Part shown: one piece after another, positions 24,904 through 36,649 of the stretch
How the letters are laid out: each line of letters starts with the position of its first letter
Numbering within the stretch: the first letter of the stretch is position 1
DNA from: Agrocybe praecox
Taxonomy: Eukaryota; Basidiomycota; Agaricomycetes; Agaricales; Agrocybaceae
DNA length: 64,000 nucleotides
Reading direction: 5' to 3'
Assembly: GCA_964017145.1 (NCBI GenBank)
Contig: OZ024844.1
Span: 3,782,001-3,846,000 of the forward strand
Made by a program: the position numbers and the translations under genes
Notes under the pieces: generated by a model
The model's input: only the letters and a program-made list of their open reading frames with translations
What the model was told of the DNA's origin: nothing
The model's database searches: none

Positions 24904-27617
24904 TTAGATATAACATTGATATTGTTTCTGGCTTGCTCCTTTCCAACCAACTGCGGTAGAAAACATCAGTTTCCAACCACTTACAATGGAATAGCGTGGG
25001 TACTTACCACAGTGCCAGCAGTCAAGAAGGTGAGTAGGATCACTAACATTTGGCATGAGCGGATGATCATTTCATTTAATGATGGTGGGTAACTTACTAC
25101 TTGTTCTTGATGGAGAGAAGCTTAGGGTAATTGGAACCCCAGAATGAATCTATATAATGCGAATCACATCAATCGACGTTATGTGTAGCAGGTTTGCGAT
25201 AATCATACCTTGGAAGTCGGGCTCGTGGATATCAGCTTCGTTCTAAAAGGAAGAGTTATAAATAAGTACGATTTCTCAGGCACAGTGCACAGGGAAGACG
25301 AACATGGTAAGCTCCAGATCCAGGAGTGATATCACGAAGGAAGTTTACAGAGGCAGTAGACGCAGCATACGATCCTTGCCTGATTGCCAAAGTGTCTCCG
25401 GGGAGCCAGGAGTTCGCGAAGAGGACCTATGCGTGACTTTAGACACCAGAAAAAAGGGGGGAAATGCTTTTATCGTTACCTGGTAAAGCGAAGTCCTCCA
25501 AATTGGGTTGACGCTGGTATCTGAACCGTTGGTACCTTTGAAGCCAAATGGTGTAGTGAAATGAATTTGAGAGGCTAAACTTCCGTTGAAAGCGTTGGTG
25601 AGGGCATCAACGAGTTGAGCTCTCGACGCTGCCGTGGCGTGGTTCTTTTGGGGAATGAGACGAGAAGTCAAAGTGGTTGGCGAACCAACAGTCTAAGTAA
25701 CAGGAAAACATTTAGACAATGAGAACGAATATATTGGAAGTGCGCTTACAGCCTTGTGAAGTGTCAAAAGCTGGAACCATGTCAGAAAAGAGTCGGCCGT
25801 TGTCACGTTTGATACACCACCGAGAGATGCAGACAAGTCAAGGAGGGACTTGACCGATTTAGTGGCGTCTGCATTGCTCAATAATGGGTTTGCGAAGACA
25901 AGGCTTCCAGTTGCTGGCTAAATTACGAGAAAGATGTGTTATTGATTGAACAATGGCATCTTTGCCGTAAAAACAACTCACAGTAAGATATCCACCCCAT
26001 CCTGCGGTAGCCAGTGCCGTTGCATTATCAACAAACACCGACAGCATCTTTTTCTGAGAGACTGCGTCTGTCGGCCAATTGATGTTTGCACTACGAGTAT
26101 ATTCAAAGCCTGGTAAGACATTTGACTTTCCAGAAATATGGCGCGTTGTTACTCACACTTGGTATGTACGCCTGGGAGTGGCCATAACTGTAGCCTCCAT
26201 GACCACACCAAAGGTTCCTCCTCCCCCTCCGCGGAGAGCAAAGAAGAGATCACTATTCTGGCAAGCGTTTACAGTCCTCAATTGACCATCGGTAGTGACA
26301 ATCTTGTATTGAAGCTAAATATTGAAAAACATCAGAACCTTGGATTTCCAATTGAAGGCCAGGATGACTTACGACGCGATCCGCACCCATTCCAGAGGAA
26401 GGAGTGATGGACGAATGGCCACCACCCTATACATTCGGGTATGTGAGCAAGGCACAATTCATATACGTAAATTCATGAAACACACCTGAAGGTATCCACC
26501 AACAGCACCAACTGTTTCATCGGTACCTCCGACTATTTCAACACCATTTGAGTCGGCGAAAGCATACGCGTCTGCGAAGTTAACGCCAGCCTGGGAGCTA
26601 CAATCAGTACATCGCTTTCGCCTCCGCCGGAAACAGTCAACATACTCCAGCGGTAATGGCGCTAACACCCTTTGTCTTGCATCCATCGGGTACAAAGCTG
26701 TTTGACAAGGTCAACTACAGAGAATAGCGAGTCAGAAGGGATGATTTCTGGAACTTAGGGCCAACACGAATCATTACCGATTTGAGATGAAGCATCTGAG
26801 ATATGTATAAGCATTCATCCAACGGCATTAGATAGAATTTGCCCTACCCAGAGAGCCAGTGAATTTGGAGCAGAGCTTCTTCCTTGGTAATCGTGCTGTT
26901 TAATTATGCGTTAATTCGGGTTGAGACGTTGGAACGTAATTTAAAAGGCTTACACCAGAATTCTTGATGACAAGGGTAGTTCCCGTGTTCCTGGCAAAGT
27001 TCATAGCTTGAACGATATCGCTGCTCGTTTGCACGTCAATCTAGAGAATATTCTCCGATGTCAGAACGTCAAAAACCATGACAAGGGGGTAGACTACTCC
27101 ATACATAGAATGGCGGAACACTTCCTTGTTTGCACTGGGCTGGTGGGCTGAAGACGGCGGCATTCGTTGGGTTCGTAAAGTCGAGGAGACATTGATCACC
27201 GGTGGCCATACAGGTCTCAAATTGTGTCTGCAATGCGTTATGTCAGGAATTATACAATCGGAAAACGTTGTTGAAAGGGTCTTACAGCACCGTAGGCACC
27301 GAAAGCCTCACTACGAGGAACTGATAGCAAGTTTAATACAGTACTTGGCGATAGAGATTTTATAAAAACTTACTGTGCACATTAAAGTAGTTCTCCTGGA
27401 CGAAAGTACATTGGGCAGCATCCGGTGTTTGGACGAGCCCATTAAAGCTGCTAAAACATGGCTTCGCCCAGGGTGTTCCTACGGATAAGCGCCCTCCTAG
27501 GCTAGAGTTTAAACCGACCATTGCTGGAGATAGGGAAATAGTAGGAGCCACGGCAGCTCGGACTTGTACATTATAGAAAAGAGTGACAAGAGCTGCACCT
27601 GTGAAGAGGAGATGCAT
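24904..27617 (-). CDS. Secreted FAD-linked oxidoreductase, berberine-bridge-enzyme-like (VAO/PCMH family)
   Basis: This multi-exon gene has a signal peptide in MHLLFTGAALVTLFYNVQV. The FAD-binding core includes DIVQAMNFARNTGTTLVIKNSG, then GHDYQGRSSAPNSLALW, whose His is the usual covalent flavin anchor. Then GTDETVGAVGGYLQ and GGGHSSITPSSGMG follow. The cysteine that gives a second covalent bond in plant BBE is Val here, so mono-covalent FAD is expected. The C-terminal BBE domain appears as YDPTHLL-DCWHCVGWKGAS, ending QKQYQCYI. Such fungal enzymes oxidise sugars or secondary metabolites with O2. I placed the stop by joining the last exons (donor after KNKY, then WHC|VGW). A TATA box lies 51-58 bp upstream. 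Confidence 0.85.
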
Positions 27618-30123
27618 TTCGATGGAATAAATGAGCGAAGTGGTCGTTTCATAGCTGCAGTGATTTGTTTATATATGAAAGGCCAGTTGCGCATACGCCG
27701 CTTTACTTGGGGCAGCACAGCGGAGCATTTCTAGATCTGTTGAGCCGTAACAAAGAGCGCCTGAGATCTCGAAACAACGTATATTTAGATGTATGTGTAT
27801 CAGACTGAGTGTCAGCCGGAGGGAGGACAAGATCAGCTCTGGATCAACAACTTCTGTAAATAGGCGCTATTATCCGTAGTGTTTCGGTATGGTATGGTGG
27901 AATCCGGTTCTCGACCTGGTCAGTTTGCCGGGGTCCTCGATGGGGCCGAAGGTTTGCCAGAGTGGGAAAAACTAAACAATCTAAAGGAATTTATTTTTAC
28001 TCGAGAGTAAATTTGCCAATAGATGCAGATCAAAATAACTCTTCATCCCGGAGCAATACGTTCCTCGCTATTCCAATAACGATGTTTCATCACCCGTTTA
28101 CCCGGGGCAGAATTGAAGAGATTGAAGAGAGGGACCTGAATTTATTCGTGAGTCACTTCCAAGGAAAGAGCACAGCGAGCAGTTGTCAAGGGGTTCATCA
28201 AACTCAGGCCAGAGAATGGTATCGACTCTGCTCCATCCTAAGACCGGCGTCGGCACGTCAGAGGCTGTCCAGAGAAACGTATCATGATACGAAGCTCGTA
28301 GTGAGCTTGGGTAATGGCGCCGCAGTATCTAGAAATGGGTGCGCAAGCAAAGTAGACGTTTAATCATTCAAGATGGAATGAAAGAGTCATGACAAGTCAG
28401 TAACGATCCAGGTAAAGTAAGAAGTTCAAGTTAAAGTTGGGACACGATTCGGCAATGTGGGGAAAGTCAACCATTTATGATCCGAGTCAAAATTATATAA
28501 GCGAGAATCTTAATTCTGTCTTTAATCTTATCTTATCTTTATTCGAGTTGTATATATCGAGAAGTTTCCGAAATAAAGTAGAAGTTTAAAAAGCGTGCGT
28601 CGGCTATTTAGTCAAGAAAAAAAACATTAAAACAAATTCATTATCGATTCTTAATCCTCCTGAAGGCCTGCTCCCTGAGAGTTGCCTCATTCTGGAGGGT
28701 TGTGGCAATACTTTTTATATCCATCTCAACATCAACGTCCTCCGAATAACAATTCATTGACTTCCGGAAGGGGCTCTGCGCACACAGAAATACCAGCACG
28801 AACTGCGGCAGAGCAAATACGTCCGAGCAACAGCGCGGAAGCAGAAAGCGCTAACTCCTATAAATATGTTAAGAATGTCTTTTGTATCTACTATTAGTAG
28901 TTAAGAAATCTTATGTTATGAGCTGATTGTCATAAATGAACGAGGGGAAAGGATAACGTCAGGCCACTGGTTCGATAACGCAGAGTTGGGATTGGTCTAA
29001 ATTTGTTCGACACCCTCTCTGGATCACTAGATATAACCATGGAAATGTCATCACGGCCCTGATTTGCAATCATGACTCCAATTGACTTGCCGGGAGACGG
29101 GTTACACGGATTTCTCTTCCAATTCAGAAAGCTAAATATCCATGAGAGAAGTTAACACTGTTAACACAATGTACATGTTACACAAACAGGCAAGGATAAT
29201 GTCATGTATACGTTTACGGTGAGCGATTGTGTATAACACGTTGACATCAGAGCGTTGCGTGCTGAATCGAGGGTGGGGCCGGGCTGGTGGTCGCGGTGAG
29301 CCTCTCCATCTGTGTCGCTTAATCCAACGTAAGGTTATGGGTGTGACTCTGTAATTTACACTGGAGTATCCAAGCACTCAATTAAACACGCGGCCGATCA
29401 CGGAACGTAGGTGGATCGGCATTCTGCTGTTGCCCCTGAGGGGCGTGAGGCTTAAGCTTAGGCCGTACATACTACACTAAATATGTTATCCCTCCTAGCT
29501 CAGCACGATGTCTTCTTCATTTATCCTGAGGATGGGACATACGATCAAACAGGAACGGATGCAATAATTACGCAGATGATAGTCAGGTCGTATTAGAACC
29601 TAGCATCAGAATGTACTGATTTGATTTTCAATGCAAATTTTGACGCTAACTTTCCATCCATATCATCAACGAAGTGATTGATATATACTGTGGCGTGGGT
29701 CGGTCGGTCCTAAATACTTGCAGGATGTCAAGTGGATATTTTTGATGCCTAAGATAGCAGCACATATGCGAGCCGAAAAAGAAGGAGATCTGGGGACGCC
29801 TAAGGCATGAACTGCTCCAGGAGGATAAGAGAGGCTGTATGAATCATCTGTTCTTTTCTTTTTTCTGTTGTTCGACTCGTGCCTTGATCTCTGGACACAT
29901 TTGCTTTTCCTCCTCTTGTTTTCTCAATCCCGTTGTGTCACTTGTCTCCTCCGTCAGTCTTGAAGTACGAACTGCGTAGTATCGGCCTGGATTCAATGTC
30001 TCAGCCTTAAAGTTCCTGCTAAGCTTCGAAGTAAATGATAGTATTGAAGAATATACACAGGAAGCCTGCCGCAACAAACTAGAATTATGAATATAACCCA
30101 TAATTTCATTATTCGCCCCAAGA
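27618..30123. other. 2.5-kb spacer without a recognised gene
   Basis: The BBE promoter occupies the left end, with TATATAAA on the minus strand at 27668-27675. An open frame at 27962-28363 (+) starts with GTG and shows no domain. AT-rich sequence with TATATAAGCGAG at about 28496 and AATAAAG near 28573 resembles an LTR or an isolated core promoter, but I could not find a paired copy or target duplication. Frames at 29844-30197 (-) follow the seven-TM stop codon and are probably 3' UTR. Confidence 0.5.
27668..27675 (-). promoter_or_regulatory. TATA box of the BBE-like oxidase gene
   Basis: TATATAAA reads toward the oxidase ATG, 51-58 bp upstream. There is no other strong candidate nearby. Confidence 0.55.
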
Positions 30124-31461
30124 CTAGACAACACCGGCTTCCCCTGTGAACGTACGACTAGATCCCTTCCAGGATTCTTTGGGCCGATCTTCATCATTCA
30201 TTTCGATATTGTCGATATTGCTACTACTATGATGGCTAGATATCACGCTTATTCCAGCCTGGAACTGAACTGTCTGAAGGTCCTCCGAGGATTTCTCGAG
30301 GTGCCTTCCTGGAAGCGCGTCCAAAGCAGCAAGTACAATGATTACTGTTGGAAGGATACCCTGGATAGAAGGTTAGATGGGTGTATATAATATCTCAGTT
30401 GTAAGTTAGTCAAACATACCAATACGGGGACCATGGCATTTAACAAAGGCCCGATGTATGGGCTTTGACGTTTGTACATGATCAGGCTGGTTATCTATGG
30501 TCACATGCACAAATCATCAATTAGGACCGTTAAAACAATCAATAAAATGCAGAATATCGTACGTGAAAAGCCGTGTAAAGAGCACCAGATTCCGCAAGGA
30601 ACAAAATGATTCCCTTGTATGGCGACTCTTTAATCACTGTGAATGCATCCTCGGAGGACCTGCTCTGTATAGTGACATAGCTACACAGTGTTTATGAGAA
30701 ATAGTTACCCCCTTTCGATATATAGGCACTACTTACACTATCCGTCCAATGATGAGTATGGTGCAAAGCATAAAATTGGCCACAAGTAACGAGGGGGAAA
30801 TGATCTGAAAGTCGGTGGTGCCCTTTGCGGTTGCGAATCCGAAGCCTGGTGTGAAACACGTCAGCTTGAAGAACACCAGGGAGGGAATACTACAATTAAG
30901 CCTATGAGCTCACCAAATGCTGTGGACGATATGCAGGCCGGGAGGACGATGATCCAATAATTCTGGTTCCACACAACCCATACCCTCCATATAATGACGA
31001 TGTCTCCAAGCATAAACTAAGCGTATATATCCTCAGCTTATACGTCGTGTTGCAGTACAAAAGGAATATCGCTTACCTGAAAGATACTTAGAAGAAGACT
31101 TGCGCGGTCCACAGAAAGTTCCCTGTTAAACGTGTCAAGCCATATCCACATCCCTAGTCCTAGGCTATTGTGGGCTAGTGCCAACATAAACATGAGAATC
31201 ATGCAGATGTAGAGCCAGAAATGAATTTTGTTGTTGGTTTTATTCGCTCTAATAAGTCCATTACTGAAGATTAGTACGAGAATGGAGTGTAACAGTGCTT
31301 CCCTACGCCCAGAGCCAGATTACGACTGAGATTAGAACAGAATGTACACCTATTGTAGTGTTAGAAGTACTTTCAGCAACCTGCGTTGATGTAGACCAAC
31401 CTAAAAAAAATGTCTCAAAGAAGCAAGAAAGGTATGTCGTCTGAGCATGGTTAAGAACCAT
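30124..31461 (-). CDS. Agaricomycete seven-TM membrane protein, function unknown
   Basis: Eight or so short exons join in frame from MVLNHAQTTYLSCFFETFF (first TM), through a segment starting VHSVLISVVIWLWA, to HFWLYICMILMFMLALAHN. Next come a loop with LDTFNRELSVDRASLLLSIF, then FMLGDIVIIWRVWVVW, LPACISSTAFGFGFA, LLVANFMLCTILIIGRIV and, late in the protein, LFLAESGALYTAFH and NAMVPVLGILPTVIIVL. A cytosolic, Ser/Asp/Glu-rich tail follows. This seven-segment layout with FLAESGALY-like motif is widespread and expanded in mushroom-forming fungi. It is receptor-like in topology but has no assigned ligand. A TATA box lies 62-69 bp upstream of the ATG. Confidence 0.75.
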
Positions 31462-31522
31462 TGTCGCTGTGTATGGGTATGGCTATTCGAGCACTGTCAG
31501 ATACTACTACTTGGCCTCAAGG

Positions 31523-31530
31523 CTTATATA
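31523..31530 (-). promoter_or_regulatory. TATA box of the seven-TM gene
   Basis: TATATAAG on the minus strand lies 62-69 bp upstream of the seven-TM start codon. Confidence 0.55.
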
Positions 31531-32035
31531 CCATACGGTCATTATTCATAAAGGTATTTCAAGGGCCTAAAAATCAAGTTTATGTCAATTGTTAGACTGC
31601 AAAAATCTGATTATCTTCCTTGCCTGATCCCTACACCCGACGTAGACGCCTACTTCAATCAACCGCTGATTGAGTGTAGGACACATTAGAGACTGTTAGA
31701 AAAGACACATCTTCCTAAATTTTAAAAGATATCTTAATATTTGAAATAGAGTATTCTGTTCTTTTCACTACAAGTCTAGTGTCTATGTTGTAGGAATACT
31801 AATGGAGGTGGGATGTGGATCGATGTCGTGCGAAAGGAACCTCTATCTCCACTGATAGTTCAAATGTAAATCATGTTCACGTTCTGCTATCGAGCGACAG
31901 CTCAGTGGCACTGACAAACGTTGATTTACCGGGAACAGGATCACTTATTAAAAATAGGGTGATATAGTATTGAAGAGAAATGCCGCTAGTTTTTATGTAA
32001 ATTATTTTGCTCGTGCAAAACTTAAGTTAAGAATA

Positions 32036-32216
32036 TGGCGGTCATTTAGGGTAAATATTCCTGCGCACGCTCTTTGAGATTTTTACCCTGTCCGCGCAAT
32101 GTTAGGGCCAAATTAGGTCTAAATATGGCTAAGTCAAATTGTCCCTGAACGTGTGCGCGGACAGGGTAAAAATCTCAAAGAGCGTGCGCAGGAATATTTA
32201 CCCTAAATGACCGCCA
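32036..32216. mobile_element. 181-bp palindromic MITE with perfect 63-bp arms
   Basis: The left arm (32036-32098) and right arm (32154-32216) are exact reverse complements, TGGCGGTCATTTAGGG inward, around a 55-nt loop. TA flanks both ends (32034-32035, 32217-32218), suggesting a Tc1/mariner-type TA target duplication. As RNA it would fold into a 63-bp hairpin. There is no coding capacity. The absence of any mismatch points to a recent insertion or a process that keeps the arms identical. Confidence 0.88.
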
Positions 32217-32709
32217 TATAAGAATCTGTTGATTGACACAACGCGAACAGCGATGAAGTTAATCCTACGTTCGACTTCAATGGATCTCTAACAGAATGCA
32301 TTGATGAGACACTGATGAAGAACTAGTGAAGGGCGACAGACAGGAGAATCACCACCCTCATGATCAAGCTCAAGACTGACGTTTGCGATGATGATCGACC
32401 TGACCATCATATGAAAAAAAAAAGTAAGGGAAGCGAAAGTACACTCAAAATACTTGAGACGTCCAGGCCAGGAACAAAGATTCAAATCAAAGATGGATCA
32501 ATATCAACGGGGAAGGATCGCAGTTTCAACTTTGAACTTGAGATGAACGGCTGCACCACGTGGCACCCATGATATGATTTTATAGTATTTTATGGTCCTC
32601 GTTTGAGTTACTGGAATTCAGAAAGCATACAATACTTACTATGAGAGTTTTTGGCATATTAAACTGAATAATTATTCCCTTTAACGTTACTACTTACTAC
32701 CACAAAAAT

Positions 32710-34927
32710 CTATAATACTATTTGAACGGTTAGAGCAATTATCAGTCCTGTGATGTATTTCAATCCTTCCGAGTTCCTCGAGATCGCAGCAGATTTAACA
32801 CCACTCCCTTGGGTGGACGATGATGTTGGCCGCAAAGTAGGCGTAGACATCGTGATCGGCGCAACAGTAGTGACTGCAGCCAACGTATTGGCGGTGAAAT
32901 TACCCACCCAAGTAGAAAAGGTCGTAATAGCCTGTTTCTGAACTTGGAATATGGCTGGAGAAGCCAATCCTTCACGGACAGATAAATCAGAGCAATGGAA
33001 TCCGTTTCCCATATTGATAGGCCTCGAGTCGGTGCTCGTAATATTCTCCGGCGGCGCAGAGAACGTTGCGTACAGCCATGGATCACGACTCCCGGTAGCG
33101 ACGAAAAGACGAGTGGAAGAAACATTCCAACCGTGGTATGTACTCGACGTTATGGCTGCACGGTCTGCGATTGTATTGGAGGTGAACGCTCCGGGGAATG
33201 TTTGCTGACATTGGATCTGATAAATAAGTGAGCATTGATCCTGATGTAGCACAGTATTGAGCACGCACATCGGAATCTGACAGTTGGAGCTGGGTAGGTG
33301 CTATAGCTGGGCCCGCATAATCCGAAGGTGGTCCTTTTTGTATGAATCCAAACTCGTTACAACTAAATGAAGGAAGAGAAATCATGAGGATGACGGCGAT
33401 GGTCTAATAAGATTGATATACACATACACCATCCACTGCCATGCTGTATCATCGTGCTGTTGGGTCGATTCCTCCTCTGCATCTGCCTTGGCTCCAGTAT
33501 ACGAAATAGATTTCAAAAAACCACTGCTACTGAAGTAATCTGCCCACGCTTGACGTGCTACCTCGAGACCCCAGCCTTCTGCGGGCGCTATTTGACCATT
33601 TTGAACTTCCAGCGCGTCGCAGAATTGGTAAAACTGCGAGAATCCACGCGTTGAGACGCTTAAACCTTGCCATTCTTGTAGTGGGGCTTGCACTAGAATA
33701 AGCGAAATCAGTAAACAATCAAATGATCGCAGAAAATAATATGAACGCTTACTCCATTCGAGAAAATTATGGACAGTTCCGACGTCACCCAAGCTGAAGT
33801 AAGTCATGAGACTGTTAATCGCGGTTTGGTTCTTGGATGCAACGATATCGTCAACGTATTTCATGACAACCTCAACGTCGGCAGAACAGTTCTGAGGCAT
33901 ATTTTGGCGAATTGGCTCAAAGTATTGCCAAAAGTCTCTGAAAAGACATTTAAACTCATACACTGTTTCGAAACCAACCAGGAAATTTGCCTACGCAATA
34001 GGTTGCACGACGCCAGACGAGGAGTATCCGGCCCAAAATATATCTGGCTCCCTGGAAGAATAAAAATAAAAGCACGCCTCAGCATCAGTAATTTATCTTG
34101 CATCTTGATGTGGTAATGTTTCTCACTTGTCAAGAATATATGTCGTCAGCGCTCCGGAGTAGCTTCCCCCAACAAACACCCAAGGCGAGTTATGAGGCCG
34201 AATAGCATCGGTATCACCTCCTGGCATCGCGAGTTTGACGTTCAAGGCGAAATTGGCCATGTCCTGTATAGATTGAGCAACAGTGTGGACGGCCAAATTC
34301 TTCGCTGTTAGATCTGGGTATGGGTTTGATTGCCCGAAGAACCGGTGTTCTATGCTGATGATTGCCCCATTTAATTCTTGAGCCAGAACTCCTTGCATCG
34401 TCCCGTTCCTAAGATCATTGACGGCAGTAGCTATTCGGAACGTGTCGCATGTTTTAAAGATGGTTCCCAACGTTGAATCGATGAAATATGCTCACGTTCC
34501 GAGTTGCCTTCTCCCGCGGTATATAGGATGATAGGTCCACCTATCGTTGCAGCTCATTCGTACAGAACATTTTACGACGGCCACAATTTTGCTTACCAGG
34601 CTTGTACCACTCCCACGTATGCCAGTATCGCTGCTTGAACGTCCCCAGAGATGGATTATTATGGTCTATTAGTTGGTCGAAGTAATATATCGTGTTGTAT
34701 GCAGGAATCGTCGTTCCATTGAGGTCAGTAATCGGTGTTGAGGTCGTCGCTAGTTTAACGTTGGAGGTTCTAGATAGCTGAGTGGATTGGAATCTGTGCA
34801 GTCTAGTCTTGCGGACTCTGCGTGTAAGAGAACGTTTGAAGGGTGTTGGACCTGCCAACGTGGGTGCAATAAGTTCAGTAAAGATAACGAAGAGAAGAGC
34901 GGCCCTCATAATGCATGATAGAGACAT
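32710..34927 (-). CDS. Secreted serine carboxypeptidase, family S28 (PRCP/DPP7-like)
   Basis: This multi-exon gene starts MSLSCIMRAALLFVIFTELI. An internal Met at residue 7 gives an equally good signal peptide. Family landmarks occur in order: YYFDQLIDHNNPSLGTFKQR, GPIILYTAGEGN, IISIEHRFFGQSNPYPDL, then GGSYSG (nucleophile Ser), ATGSRDPW (Asp) and GNGFHCSD (His). S28 enzymes remove residues or dipeptides after proline and act in acidic, extracellular or vacuolar settings. The C-terminus has a Ser/Thr-rich spacer, then a hydrophobic end (YITGLIIALTVQIVL), which fits a GPI-anchor signal and surface attachment. Several N-glycosylation sequons are visible. Confidence 0.88.
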
Positions 34928-36649
34928 GGCCCAGACACGCTCTAGATGGAAGTGAGACGGGGAAATTTGTGGCGAGTTCGTGTTTTAAGAGAACCGATGA
35001 GTTATTATTAAATACCCCAGCCTCGATATTGCCATGACAGAAGCGCGTTGACCATCATTGATGGCTATGTCTCGCGCGCTTCTGATACATGAGCGGCCTG
35101 GGACAGTTAAAGCGATGCAGGCTCGATATACGCGAAAAAGTGTTGAAGGTTGGAGGATAGAGGACCTAATCCTGATATTGATAGCATTTCGATTGACCTA
35201 CTTACATCCCGACCTGAGAGGATAGAGACGCTGACATGAAATGTCCCAAGTGTACCCACTCACTGTCAATTGCATGTCAATTAGGATCTAATTTTGCCCG
35301 CTAATAGAACTCGGGCCCATGCAGTTGAAACTTAAGCTCGATGGAGGTGTTCGGACTAGTTTCATTGTTAGAAATTTAATAAAGTGATTCAAGTTGGACC
35401 AAGACTCAGAGTTGACTCAGAGCCATACTTGAGGTAACTTGAATGGACCTGGTGAAATGGCCGGACACATTACTTATTCGCGAATTGCAGATGATGACGC
35501 TGACCGACAACCTAGTATTGGAAGACTTGACATGACAGAGGGGCAGGGCCAGCTACTTGCGGGCGGTGCTATCGACGACTCAGAGCGTTCGCGTTAAGGT
35601 TGGTTGGAAACAACTTCAACAAATAGGTAATCCAAGAACAAGGGACGCCAACCTTTGTTTGGAATCCACGCCCCGACCAAGCAATTCACACTATTTAATA
35701 ATACTCCAAAGATCCCGCGCCGCCGGCTGTTTGCGTTGGTGCTATTCATAGCTTTAAGCTTATGATCGTCGAGTCAGTAGGTAGAGAATGGTTTGCACTT
35801 GCTTGATTTTTTGGCGCTCGTCAAATTTAGTTGTTATTGTTCACATATCATAATTCTATACCTTACTATATATGTACCTCCAAATTTCAGAGTTCAACTT
35901 TCAATACTGACGTATACTATTTGGATTTCCACACTTCCACAACTGTCATATTGTAAGTCAGAACAGTAAGTAGCCAAATACAGTCTATATACAGGTGGGG
36001 ATTAGGTTTAGAAGAGCATAAACAGATTATCCGAAGCTGAATGATAGCACTTAAGTCTGCAGGGATTATATATAGCTTGCAACGATGTAAAATCCCCACC
36101 GGTGCCGGAAATTCACGTATTTCTTATCAAGTTGGCTTTCCTACTTCAGTGCGTTATCCATGGCATTCAACGGCTAAGATACGAAATGCATCTAAATATT
36201 ACTCTTTTTTTTTTTTCTACCTAGGATTTAGTGACGATTTCTGCGTTTATTCCCTATCACCGCGAATCTATATGGAACCTTTTATTCTTTCCCGAGGCCG
36301 AGGGCGGTGACCAAGAAATGTTTTCTTTAATTAACACTATAACGTGGTCTAGAGTCTAAATAGTCATTGGTATATGTTTTTATTCATTTTATGAGATACC
36401 TGTGAGGAATAGCTTGCAAGTTTCTCATTAAAACTGCCACTTGCTGTTTGATTCTTGCCCTGCAAAGGGTCATTTGATCTCGCGGCAGAGGGTCGAGAAT
36501 TACAGCCAGACAAGTTCGGCAGTTGCATTATTGTCCTCCGTAAATATACATTTGATCGTAATTATATATATAAAGCCTGCTCTTGAAGTAATTCCACATT
36601 CTATATCCTTGCTCAGTACCAGTACCTCTCAGCCGCGCTGTTCACTAGT
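34928..36649. other. Divergent spacer, S28 peptidase / P450
   Basis: This is 1.7 kb between head-to-head genes. A nested hairpin lies at 35038-35084: CAGAAGCGCG and CGCGCTTCTG arms enclose CCATC-ATT-GATGG. The P450 core promoter is at the right end (TATATAAA at 36567-36574). No coding frame of note. Confidence 0.6.
36567..36574 (+). promoter_or_regulatory. TATA box of the P450 gene
   Basis: TATATAAA lies within a run of TA dinucleotides, 76-83 bp upstream of the P450 ATG. Confidence 0.6.

Larger units (their letters stand above)
31462..32709. other. Spacer between seven-TM gene and S28 peptidase gene
   Basis: This is 1.25 kb. The first 150 bp hold the seven-TM promoter. The palindromic MITE at 32036-32216 is in the middle. 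The right end is the 3' flank of the S28 gene. The remaining sequence is AT-rich, with no credible coding frame. Confidence 0.6.

Noticed and set aside
27962..28363. 133-aa plus-strand frame
   Set aside because: It starts with GTG, has no signal, domain or intron signs, and lies in AT-rich spacer.
28490..28900. Possible solo LTR (TATA-like start, AATAAAG downstream)
   Set aside because: I could not find TG...CA ends, a target duplication or a second copy.
29844..30197. 117-aa frame just after the seven-TM gene
   Set aside because: It overlaps the end of that gene in another frame and continues into its 3' flank. No domain seen.
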